Positions 1 to 22,449 of a DNA stretch of 64,000 nucleotides are shown here, piece by piece. The DNA is from Pelecanus crispus (taxonomy: Eukaryota; Chordata; Aves; Pelecaniformes; Pelecanidae). The stretch lies in assembly GCF_030463565.1 (NCBI RefSeq), contig NC_134660.1, positions 2,865,501 through 2,929,500 of the forward strand. The letters run 5' to 3'. The stretch's first letter is position 1. Each line of letters begins with the position of its first letter. The position numbers and the translations under genes are program-made. Below the pieces are notes generated by a model. It worked only from the letters and a program-made list of their open reading frames with translations, was not told where the DNA came from and made no database searches.

Positions 1-1113
<1,113 letters not shown>

Positions 1114-1150
1114 CTAGCACTGAGCAGCTTCTTAGCCTTCCCTAAGCAGC

Positions 1151-1156
1151 TTTATG
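1151..1156 (-). promoter_or_regulatory. Possible TATA-like box of KRT23
   Basis: On the minus strand GCATAAAGC lies about 80 bp upstream of the KRT23 start codon, close to the spacing of the TATA boxes of the other genes here. It is a weak match. A second TATAAAAAA (1421-1429) is about 350 bp upstream and would need a long or spliced 5' UTR. Confidence 0.35.
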
Positions 1157-3683
1157 CCTTTTCCTGTGGGAGTTTCCCTTCGATGAATGACTACAGCAAC
1201 AAGATTGTGTCATCATGAAACGTGCTTCCTCTTGGTCAGTTCTGAAGAATTTATGAGCCTGCACACACTGTTGTTGTTATTTGGAATCACAGCCACACAC
1301 CGGATTGCTTTCCTTTTGGTTGTTTTGGGGTTGGTTTTTTTTTTCTTTTTCTTTCATATTACAATAGTGAGGTGTGGCTAAAATCAGTAGGTGTGGAACA
1401 GGATCAGCTTTGCCTCAGACTTTTTTATAACCCTGTAGTTAATATGTTCTGTTTTCCTGCTTATGAGGGGAAGAGTATTGTCCATTACAGCATAAACGGA
1501 GAGCTGGGGCAGGGATGGGTCTCTCAAGATACTTTCTTTCTGTTGTAATTCTCAGGCTTTAGAATTACAGCATTCTGTGAGTCCTGAAACGCAGCATGTC
1601 CTATCAAGCGGTCATTAACGTACCGAACAGCTTCAGCCTGTACGAGACATGAGGCTTTAATGAAGTTATACAACCTCTGTCATTGGACTAAAACTCCAGT
1701 CCGAAGTGAGTGAGGCCCAGCTATCCCCTTCAGCTGCCCATTTCCAGTTGAAATACATGAGAATTAGGTACTTCACAATCTTTTCTAATGATTTTTTCAT
1801 TATTCAAGGTGCAGTCATATTTCAGTAGTCTTGTTGAAATAGTTAGTAATGCAGGAATTTCTTGCTGTTACTAGCATTAGTAACAGCAATATTAAATATT
1901 AAGATATTCCTATGTTTATCTATAACAAATATTTAGAATACGAGTTTGTAACAACACTCGAAAAATTCAAGCGAGTCTTTAAAGCTACCAGCCCTAAAAA
2001 TTGACCTGGCAATCATGCAAAAATAGTCTTTCTCAAAAGTTTCAGTAACCTTCTGTCAAACTTCTTCCATCAAGTATAGAGTGGGCAAGTATGGCTTCTG
2101 CAAGGGTTTTTCTTTCAAAGATTCCTCATGCGGATACGTAGGTGGTAAATTGTGAAGCATTCCCATGGCAACAGCTGGGGTTATTGGGTTTACCTTGTCT
2201 TTCAGAGTAGTTCTAGACTGCGACCGAGGAGTAGGATAGAGGAAGAAGATTTGGGAAGACGTGGAAAGCTGAGTGGGCATGGGCTCTCTCAGAAACGGTG
2301 CGGCTGTTTTTCCTTACAGCATTTGAAGGCTCAGCTCTTTAGCAAGATCTTACTTAGCACTGTTACTCATTCTGAATGGTGGGGTCGGAGAGAGTGTACA
2401 AACCAGAATTACGCTATCCTGGAAGAAACCTGAAGGAATCTTTTTTTTTCTCTGTTTGTTTCACTTGAAATTTTTCAGTAATAAAGAACTGCTGCGCTTC
2501 ACCCTTCCCTGGGATGCCTCCTAGGCCTCATTTTCTGGCTAGGGCAGGTTTTGAGCTCCTCCTTGTGGCTCTGTCAGCTCCACTCGGCACCTGTTCATTT
2601 TCTTTTTACCAGTTACGTTTCCATTGGGTACGAATTCCTTCTTATTCCTCATACACGTCGCTGTATAGAAAGGCTAGTATTTTTAATTGTTTGGGGAAAT
2701 TAATCACTGGGGATACAGTTTTCCGGTAAGTACAAGGTATGGCTATCACAAAATATTCTGATAACAGCTACTATTAATAGCTACAGTTTGGTATCCGCCC
2801 TGCTGCTTGAGAGTGAGAAGAGGTTGAAGCACCAGACAAAAAATGAAGGCCTAACTTGAAAAAAACCCCAAATTATAATAGAACCAATGATATCCTGCTG
2901 TTCAGTTCATCTTACCAGAGATTAACAGACTGAATTTTCTAGCCTGGCCGTTCAGCAAGCTAATGTTCTATGAATATTACATTGAAATATAGATACATGC
3001 ATATGTACATAATATTACATGAAATAAAATGAATCTTTGTTTCATGTGAAATTGCTTAGTGAGATTCACAGCTTGGCTGGCAGTGAGGCTGGCAGTTTGT
3101 GAGACAGAATAGCCTCTGTTTTACTCCCTGATAGTTTCACGGAATGTCATGCTATCATGAAAAACAGAATTGCATTTTTTCTGGCAAGTAATAGAAAACA
3201 AAGGTGGTCTGGCACATAGGAAGTTTTTTTCTCTGAAGCTCAACCTTTTCAAACCAGAAAAGATGCCACACAGTTTTCATCAACATATGTTGAGGATCCA
3301 TGGAAAAGACCAAAAAACTTACTTCAAAACCAGGCACGGCTTGCCTTTGTCAGGCTGGCACTATGGGACTTGTTTTAGTCAACTCTTGAATCCACAGAGT
3401 ACAGAATGAAAGCAATGATCCAAGTAAGAAAATAAGAAATGTGCCATTGTCGGCAGATGGCACCATTAGATTCTTCTCTTCGTTTCTCTTCATTTCATAC
3501 ACACCGCTCTCCGTAAGCTGGGGAGCTGGTAGGCAGACCCAAGCGAGCGGGAACTGAGGACTCTGTAGTCCCGAGTTGCTTTATTTGGGAATCATACTTG
3601 GTTTACTGAATTGGAACATGAAAAGCAATCTGAACTGAATTTATAGGCTGCAGTTTAAGTATAGGCAGAGTGTTTTGACACCT

Positions 3684-3833
3684 TGTTGTGGATTAACCCG
3701 GCAGGCAGCTAAACAGCACACAGCCGTTCGCTCAGTCTCCCCCTCCCCAGTGGGATGGGGGAGAGAATGGGGGGGAGGGAGTAAAATCCGTGGGTGGAGA
3801 TAAAGACAGTTTCATAGGACAGAAAAGGAAGGG

Positions 3834-3865
<32 letters not shown>

Positions 3866-4229
3866 TACAAAACAAGCAATGCACGATGCAATTGCTCACC
3901 ACCCACTGACCGATGCCCAGCCAGTTCCCGAGCAGCGATCGCTGCCCCCCGGCCAATCCCCCCAGTTTCTATACTGGGCATGATGCCGTATGGTATGGAA
4001 TGGCCCTTTGGGCAGCTGGGGTCAGCTCTCCTGGCTCTGCCCCCTCCCAGCTTCTTGTGCATCCGGCAGAGCATGGGAAGCTAAAAAGTCCTTGACGAGT
4101 ATAAACACTGCTTAGCAACAACTGAACCATCAGTGTATTATCAACATTATTCTCATACTAAATCCAAAACACAGCACTATGCCAGCTACTAGGAAGAAAA
4201 TTAACTCTATCCCAGCTGAAACCAGGACA
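3684..4229 (-). mobile_element. Solo LTR of an ERVL-type endogenous retrovirus
   Basis: The 546-bp element starts TG and ends CA and is flanked by a perfect 5-bp target duplication, CACCT (3679-3683 and 4230-4234). On the minus strand it begins TGTCCTGGTTTCAGCTGGGA and carries the internal ATT run typical of a large neoavian LTR family that I recognise from many bird genomes. The 5-bp duplication suits ERVL (class III) rather than ERVK (6 bp). No internal retroviral region is present, so this is a solo LTR left by recombination between two LTRs. The intact duplication suggests an insertion that is not extremely old. It has no coding content. Confidence 0.85.
3834..3868. repeat. ATA/ATT trinucleotide run inside the LTR
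   Basis: About ten ATA units lie within the solo LTR. The position inside the family's usual ATT tract suggests the run came with the element and was not gained afterwards. Confidence 0.8.
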
Positions 4230-5256
4230 CACCTTCGTTGTACAGGTAAATATCCTCCAGCCATCCCTTGTTGATTCAACTCCTCCATCTGAAATACAAA
4301 TGGATAGCTGTCTTTGGCCGTAGAATTTCACTCTCTTGCTGTCTGAGTGATACGTATAATAGTCACCGGATTTCTGGATCCGGAAAAACATAATTTGTAC
4401 TGTTTATTTTTTCTTTTCTAGTAGATTGTGAAGTTTACTGAAGTTTGCAAGAACCTCTTTTAAGTTCTTTCCAGTAAGAATACCAGCAGTATGTATGTTT
4501 CCTAACAGTGGTATACCAATGATCCTGCAGCCTCATTTGTGGCTAAACTGTGAGGCTGGTGCCGCTGTGTAGATTTTATTTTTTTAAATGTCAGAAAATA
4601 GAAGACAGAAAAATAGTGGCTCTAAGGAGGTTGGAAGGAAAATAAAATACATAATTCTAGAAATTATATCATTTTTGTAGATACATTATGTGGATTGAAA
4701 TACACAGCGATGAGGCTTACAACAAATTTTCCAAACAGATTATGTTAACAAAATACAGCATTTATGTAAATGTTTTATATGCTTCTCAAGTTGGGATTTA
4801 CTAGCCTCTTAAATCTTTATAAGCATCTCTCTTCAATTACACTAGTGTAGGTTTGCAGACTAACTTACTGCTGAGAAAAGGCAGTGTCGCTAATACAAGT
4901 TACAGGAGTGGCACAGGCTGGTGAGTTTCTTCCTTATGTATGAAAACCAAAATAGTCACAGCAAACTCTGCTTGAACAGTTCATTTCACCTGCACCTTGC
5001 CTAGTGCTTCCTCAGGAGCTAAGGGAATTTACCTTTTTGCTGAAGGAAGTGCAGGAACATAAATATATATATATGGAAAAATATTATTTTTTTCAGAGGT
5101 CCATTTTATTTGTGCATGAATTGTAGTCATGTTGTGCACTTTGAATTCAGAACAAAGAGCTTAAGGATTTTTTGCATTATCTTCTGTTTTTTACTGATAC
5201 TAGCTTCAGATTCGTGGGAGAATCTAATGGCACTTTATATCTGTCCACTCATCATC

Positions 5257-5279
5257 TATTATTGTTATTATTATTATTA

Positions 5280-5330
<51 letters not shown>
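5257..5330. repeat. (ATT)n microsatellite
   Basis: Roughly 24 ATT units, with a few interruptions near the left end, are followed by a short GTT-rich stretch to about 5360. The repeat lies about 165 bp beyond the poly(A) signal of the KRT15-like gene. No LTR flanks it, unlike the run at 3834. Confidence 0.95.
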
Positions 5331-5331
<1 letters not shown>

Positions 5332-5494
5332 AAAGTTATTATTGTTGTTGTTGCTGTTATCCACTGAGCATCTATTGTTTTGGGGTTACAGGAAGCACTG
5401 AGTTAGGGAGGGTGTATGGTCATGCGTATGGCCATGCCATACTGACTTAAAAAAAACATTAGACTGGACATATTTGCACAAGCAGAACAGAAAC

Positions 5495-5500
5495 TTTATT
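5495..5500 (-). terminator. Poly(A) signal of KRT15-like
   Basis: AATAAA on the minus strand lies about 250 bp beyond the stop codon, as in the other genes of the cluster. Confidence 0.75.
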
Positions 5501-5751
5501 ATGTAGGTTCTTCCATAAGGAATATAGCTACTGACAGAAAACAAGCTTGTCATCTCTGACCCACAGAGCCAAAAGATCATGTAAAAAGGGAGAGCAAATT
5601 TAAGGAAAGACATCAAGCTGTTGCACATTCTTGGATTACATTCTTGTGATCTGGCGGAAGTAAAAGGTTATTTCTCTTAGCATTAGCCAATGTGTAGGCT
5701 GCACTGGTTTTATATGGTGTCATATGCAAGAGGGGATTCAGTATTTCTTTA

Positions 5752-11120
<5,369 letters not shown>

Positions 11121-11205
11121 AGCTGCAGCAAAAGAAGGCGCTAATGTCAGTTATTCAGCTTGGTGCAGGAGAGGAAAGTATGTGCCTTCACTGCTCTGGT
11201 GCTTC

Positions 11206-11212
11206 TTTTATA
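11206..11212 (-). promoter_or_regulatory. TATA box of KRT15-like
   Basis: GGATATAAAAGAAG on the minus strand lies 86 bp upstream of the start codon, which gives a 5' UTR of roughly 55-60 bp. The composite element found upstream of KRT19 and the KRT9-like genes is not present here; instead I see CCTCTAGGGAGG and a TGTCATCATAATTGG stretch within 90 bp. Confidence 0.8.
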
Positions 11213-11239
11213 TCCTCAAGATGGGGTGTTAGGAGACAA

Positions 11240-14200
11240 ACCCAACCTGCAACCCTCCCTCCAAAAATTCTCCTCCCTAGAGGTGAGGCCAATTATGATG
11301 ACATTCCTCACAAAGAGAGCTGGCTGTGCATCTCAGGGGCTAGGGCTTGGGTTTTTTTTTTTTTTAATTAAACAAAAGGGATGATTCAGATGAGTGCTTT
11401 TTCTTCAGGCTATAGTTCTGAAACTTGGAGTTTGCTTCTCTGACATTTAAGAATGGAAAAACAAAATTAGTTCAACCACACCCACTTACCCATTTACAGC
11501 AATCACCGTGGTTATTTTAAGAACATCAACTTTTTCTAAAAATGAAGTTTAAGTAAAATTCTCCTTTCATTGAAAAATGTGCAATCATCTGTTCATCTCA
11601 CCATTATTTCTTCTTTTCTATCCATGCTTTTTCCCATTAAAAATTTGGAATTGAGTTTGATACGTTCTTATTCCTGTTCTTTGCTTGGAACTAGTTTTTA
11701 AGATTTTGGAGTCTGAATTTTTAGTACAGAAAGCATATCATCATAGCGTTGCATGAGGAGCAATTAGCATCCATCAACATACAAGGAAGAGTGGGCATAG
11801 TTAATTTATTAATGCTTGTGAAATAGTCAAGAAAGGTAATACAAGATTGAAATAATTCAATTAAAAGAAGAAATGTGGGAGGACTAAGTTCCTGTTTACT
11901 GTTGGAAAACGTAAACAAAATACAGTGTGACCAAAGATGAAACTGTTCAGATAGCAATTAATGTGTTTAATTAATGTGTTTAATGCCAATATGCACTATG
12001 GTATGAAGTAATTCTTGAAAATAAGATTTGAGAAGCACTTAGAAGAGTGCTTAATCTTAATCCTTCATTTAAAGGAGGAGTCTGAAACACCAGTTTTTTT
12101 CAAATCTAATAATTTGCTAGTGAAATTCAAAAGGCAGTAATTCAGTAATACAGCTCTGTTCGGTACCATATAATTATGGGAAACCAGATTTGGGAGATTT
12201 TTAAGGAAGTATTAACTGCTTGTTTGCCTTGCTGGGGTGTGCCACTGGGGATAAGGTGTGTGTGGAGAGTGTGGCAACAGTGTGGGGTTTGAGGAGAGCC
12301 CCATTCTCTTTGCACAACAAGGTGACATTCTTCAGATGAAAGCCGCAAGTTGCAGTTGAAGAAGTAGGGGTATGGGTGCATAGTGGTTTAAGGAAAACTG
12401 AGGGTTGAGAGGAGGGAAAAAAGCAGGCGTGAAGTGAAGATGGGAGGAACTTTCTCTGTCTCTAGTTCAGAACCACTGAAATTATTTTTAAATAAAACTT
12501 TGAAATAAAGGAGAAAAATGATAGGTTTGCTAACAGCATGATGAGGAGAGCATTGTTTTTAGCACAGTTTTTGACAGTCCCTAACAACAGAAAATGACCT
12601 TAGAATTCAGGATGGGTGATTTATAAACTGAGGCTCATACCAGTTGTTGGAATAAACTGAGACGTTTTCTGAAATTTACCGCTGAGACTTTATTGCAGCC
12701 TCAGGGAAACGCGCAGCCTTTTTACTAGAAAAGTTGTGTGCTTGGCAGGAAAGGAACATCAAAAATCTGGCTGTGATACACAGCTTAACAGCCTGGTTCT
12801 GAGAACGTCCACTCATTCTTCAGCTGATTAGAAAAGACAGGATGTTTCACAGTTGTGGCAACATGTTTCAAACTGAACCTGGACCCTTGCCACAGCAGTT
12901 CAGTTTTGCTGTTGGGCAGATTAATGGTTCTGCGTAGCTTGCCAAATCTGTGTATCTCCAGGAGTTAGTATCTCAGGAAACAAGTTTAGACAAACTCTCC
13001 TAAAGATAAAAAAGTTTCTTTAAGACCCCTGTAATGCAAATATCCTGAGGTGTGCATGCTGCTAAGGTCTGTTTAACTCTGAGTGATCCCACAGTAAGCA
13101 AGATCAAATTCCATTTAAAAAAAAATCTAGCAAAATCACATCTAGAAAACACCATAAACTTTAACAGGAAACTTTGGGGATTTTTCATTCAGTCTTCTTT
13201 CACTCAGTCTTTATAACTTCTTTGGAATCTTGCTGGTGAAATATGTTGTGCTGCTTTTTAAAGTGCCGTGTGCATTATTCTAGATTGTTATCAGATGAAC
13301 ACTTATAAAATCCAGGTAGCAGATACCAAGCTGTTGTTTCCTGTGGAATATTTACCATTGGGAAAAATAAAAAATAAATCGAGCAGCCAATACAGATTAT
13401 GTCCTATAACATAATTCAGAAAACCATAGTGGTGGGGATTCTGAGGCTTTTTCAATTTTCTGTTAACCATCAAACTCAGATCCTTAGGGTGTGTCCCCAG
13501 TGATCAAAAGCTTGTAAATGCAGAGTGCAGCATTTGCAGACCTGAGGCTTATCCCTGGCTTCATCTTCGCTATTTGTTCTTTCATATTGAACAACTACTT
13601 CTAAATAGTTCCTAATATTTGACTAGAAATTGTCACTAGTATTTTCAAACCAAAGGAGAATCCAAGGAAAGGTGCCTCAACGAAGCACTGTGCAGTTTGG
13701 AGGTGGTCGGTTTTGGATCATTTATTTGCAGCTAGCTTCAGTTGCTGTGCTTCACAGGTATTTTCCTAAAGAGAAAAAAACTTTGCTTTTGAGAGCTTGC
13801 TCATGAACATTGGCTCTTCTGGTGAGAGCAAAATGGTAAATATGTCTGTACCTCTACACTGGGAGCAGACTGCTGGCAAGTGCTTGTGTGTATTCAGAAT
13901 TCACTCACTCACGGTATTTATTTATATAGATATTGCTGGTTTATTACTGTCTCCAGGTTGAAGACTTCTATATCAAAACCTAAATGCATTATATCATTTT
14001 ATAATAGACTATGTAAGGCAAAGCTTGCTTTGGTGAAAAATTATATACAACTTTGTATTTCATTAATAAAAGTTTAGAAATCAAAAGTGTTTTGATGAAT
14101 CTAATTTCATATCTGAATTTGAACAAGTAGGTGAAAATCATCTGTCTTTAGCTCAGTTCTAGAACTAGGTATAGTTCTACACACAGTCATATTATTCTTT

Positions 14201-16830
14201 TCAATTATTATTTCTGCATTTTAGCTATGTTCTATCTGAGATTTAAAAAAAAAAATCAGTTACGTTTCTCTAAATTCATGAGGTTTGGAATGATTCCAGA
14301 TTCATAACCTCTTAGGACTTTGAAGGAACGTCTCAAATTGGTGCTGTCTCTGTACCAGTAGAGATCTGTGTTGCTCTGTGCATTCTTCATTTAGCTCTTT
14401 CCTGCAGCTGGAATGTGAACTTCAATCTACAAAATTTTCTCCTTATAATCTGTACAAGGAAACTGAACCCTGTCACATGATGAAGTTAAAGAAAAAATGC
14501 CATTTCAAGTTTATCCTTTATTCTGTTCTCACTATCTTCACTCTAAGATTTCTTATCCAATGCCTTGACACACAGTTTCATCCTTTGCACAGTATTCAGC
14601 ATTGTCCTTGTGGTGCATAAGCTCCTTGGTTTGTCATGCTCCACAGAGCATTCCTGGAAGACATTCCCTGACATGCCTGTGCTGTGCAAACTGTTTTATT
14701 ACTTCTGTTATGGCATTAACGGAGTTGACACATTTTAGACTTTCCTTCCAGGAGGACAGAGAGTTCCATTTGAGAAGTAGCTTGTTTATCATCTCAGTCT
14801 TTGCTGATAAACCATCACTCAGACATTACATACCTTTAAAACCCACTTTTTTTCTGAACCAAACTCTAAAATTATAGTCTCTGAGTTATTTTATATTAAA
14901 CATTTCACCAGAAGTCTTCCATTACTCTACAGATATGGGACAAAATCAATAAAATGATAAACTAAAATTCAAATTAGGCTATAAAAAAAAGAATTCTAGC
15001 CTTTTCAAGATTCTTTCAAGTCTCTGAAGCCCTCAATTTCTTTAGCAGGGTTTATGAATCATTCAGTTGTTGGCACTTCTAACCTCTTAAACACTTTTAA
15101 ACTGTTAACCTTTTAAACATCTTTTTTTCTAAACATGCATTTAATTCAGCCTGTGAAAATAAAACTTTTTGGTCAAAATACACATTTGCAAAGTGTCCTT
15201 ATAACTTACAGTTTGCATTCTTGGAGCACGAGAATTTCTCATCAGACTTTCACATTTGCAGCTATACAACACAAGAAATCTGCACCAGTAATCTCATACT
15301 CTGACTGGTTTTGTCACAAGAACTTGCTCTCAGGGAACGGGGTTTGTTAAGATTAAAAAACAGACCTGGAGTTGTTTGTTCTTTCATCTGGGACGGATTC
15401 CAGTTCTAACTGTTGCAGGGAATACATTTGGTACAAAGCATTTATTAGAAAGTGTGTCAGCACTCAGGAACAGCCTGTAGTGAAGCATTTAATGCGCAAG
15501 AGCTTTCTTCTCCTTGCTCTGCCAAAAGCGGACACCGCATAAATGGGTGAGCTTCTGAAAAACCACTCGCACCTCGTGTATGCCGGTGCTTTTCATGCCA
15601 CTGCTCCCTTTCGATTCTGCACTTGTTTCCACCGGAACACCTTAGTCCTCCCATTCTTCCCATCTTGTCCTCTTCTCTATACTTCTTTGCTGATTCTTAC
15701 TTTTTTGACTGTTTTTCTTTCCTGTCACAGTTTTTCCCTGTCACAGTTTTTCCCTGTCACAATGAAGCCACTGCCTCATGCTATCATGCTAGATTTCCAG
15801 AGGCTAAGCTGGGATTTTCTGTGTCAGTGCTTGACAGCTCACCTGAGTCACTGCTGAACCAAAACCAAGCATCAGCACCTCTTGCACTGGATTGCCCAAC
15901 CTTGATAGAGGAGGTCCATGGCTTTGGTATGCTCCTTGCCATGGGAACACTCCATTAATCTGTTATGAACATGCAGTTATGAACAAGGGTGAAATAATTA
16001 TTCCCTTCTGAGTCCAAGGAGAGAAGTGCTGAAGGATTTGATGGTGTCTCCCTGAAACACAGGCTGCAAGGTGATCCACTCTGCAGGAGTGCAGTATTGG
16101 GGTTACTTTTAGTCTGGGCATACCGTCGGTCCAATTTCACCCTCAGTTGACTAGCTAACTGTGTGCCTTCTGTAATAGTAGGAGGTGGGAATGTGATAGT
16201 TAGGCTATAGCCATGATTTTCTTTTAGCACAAACCCTGAAAAACTTTCTTGGCTGTAAGCTTGCAGAGGGATGGTTGGAAATGAAATTACTGATTTCTGG
16301 GGGCTTGAACTAAAAGTGATTGCCTTTAGAATTTCAGCTACGATAATATCCTTTCAATGGCATGAGAATGAAGGTGGCTAAAATCGGTGCTAAAGGTTTG
16401 TTACCTGTATGAACTGGGAAAGTGAGTGAGGAAATCTCACAGCTGTTTCTCATTCCTATTTGTTTCTGTAGGAATTATCTTCAAGCCATTTTAATAGCTT
16501 TACAGTTTACCCCAACAAAATGTCTCCCAGCTCTTGCTTCCTACCAGAATCACTTCTCACTGTTACTGCTCTTCAGAGTGCACAGCCAATGTAGTTAGAA
16601 ACAAAAGTCACTCTTGTATTCCCCACTCTGAGGGGCTGAGGATGCTGTTGTCTCCATATTCAGGGCTCCCGCCAGCAAGAGGAATTAGAAGAAGTCGGAG
16701 ATGGAGCTCAAGCCACCCACCCACAGACACTGTGAGCATTAACCTGTCGGGGAGGCTATTTCCCGCCTAATTAAAGCCAAACTTCAGTAACAATATCACA
16801 ATAACCCGAAAGAAGCTAAGATTGCAAGAA
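11240..16830. other. KRT15-KRT19 intergenic region
   Basis: About 5.6 kb of AT-rich sequence with no keratin exon, no long uninterrupted reading frame with family features and no recognisable transposon. It contains one small tandem repeat (15721-15760). Promoter and enhancer sequence of KRT15 probably lies at its left end (inference). Confidence 0.55.
15721..15760. repeat. 16-bp tandem repeat, 2.5 copies
   Basis: CCTGTCACAGTTTTTC occurs twice without a mismatch and is followed by a partial third copy, CCTGTCAC. Confidence 0.9.
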
Positions 16831-16840
16831 GAAAATCATC

Positions 16841-16846
16841 TTTATT
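16841..16846 (-). terminator. Poly(A) signal of KRT19
   Basis: AATAAAG on the minus strand lies about 230 bp beyond the proposed KRT19 stop, the same distance as in the neighbouring genes. This supports the exon 8 chosen for KRT19. Confidence 0.65.
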
Positions 16847-17075
16847 AGATACAGCAATTCAGTACCTGAAAGAACTAGAAATAATTGAAAAGCTAACCCA
16901 GTTTGCAAATTGATCAGCACTAAATGGATGAATCTACTTAAACTTTGTGTGGTCAAGAATTTTCTGTGCTTTAAGATAGTAATTTTCAGCAGTTTAGTGA
17001 TTCCTCTCCGTTTCAGTTCCTGTGTGTTGTCTGCTTTTTCTTACGTTGAAGGTGACATTTGGAGGACTTTCAGTA

Positions 17076-22267
<5,192 letters not shown>

Positions 22268-22357
22268 GGTAGGAAATACCAAGGACCTGACCCAAGCTGC
22301 AGCTCACACCGTTTGTGACCGTGAGGCAGGAGCGTGTGCTCCTTTCCCCCACCCCAG

Positions 22358-22367
22358 CTCTTTTATG
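22358..22367 (-). promoter_or_regulatory. TATA-like box of KRT19
   Basis: CATAAAAGAG on the minus strand lies 91 bp upstream of the start codon, with an upstream composite element at 22410-22444. Confidence 0.75.
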
Positions 22368-22409
22368 GCCGTAACAATGGGAGTTGTCTCCAGAATGTGT
22401 TATCTGAGA

Positions 22410-22444
22410 CCCGTGGAATTTATCAGCCTTAAGCCTTCTGCCAA
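22410..22444 (-). promoter_or_regulatory. Shared composite promoter element, KRT19 copy
   Basis: On the minus strand: TTGGCA, eight bases, then AAGGCTGATAAATTCCACGG followed by G. It starts 43 bp upstream of the TATA-like box. The same arrangement occurs in the three KRT9-like promoters. TTGGCA resembles an NF1 half site; the binding factor is unknown to me. Confidence 0.65.
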
Positions 22445-22449
22445 CACGG

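Larger units (their letters stand above)
1160..5474. other. KRT23-KRT15 intergenic region
   Basis: This stretch lies between the 5' end of KRT23 and the 3' end of the KRT15-like gene. It contains a solo LTR (3684-4229) and an ATT microsatellite (5257-5330). I see no exon with keratin rod similarity and no other gene-like reading frame. Confidence 0.6.

Noticed and set aside
1421-1429. TATAAAAAA on the minus strand as the KRT23 TATA box
   Set aside because: It is about 350 bp from the start codon, much further than in every other gene of the cluster. The weaker box at 1151 has the expected spacing, though I cannot exclude an extra 5' exon.
3709-4074. Minus-strand 121-aa frame
   Set aside because: It lies wholly inside the solo LTR, which has no coding role.
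5110-5450. Plus-strand frames with poly-Tyr or poly-Leu
   Set aside because: They are translations of the ATT microsatellite.
16613-16664. Alternative KRT19 last exon reading ASSAPQSGEYKSDFCF
   Set aside because: It has a poor pyrimidine tract and lies beyond the AATAAA signal at 16841.
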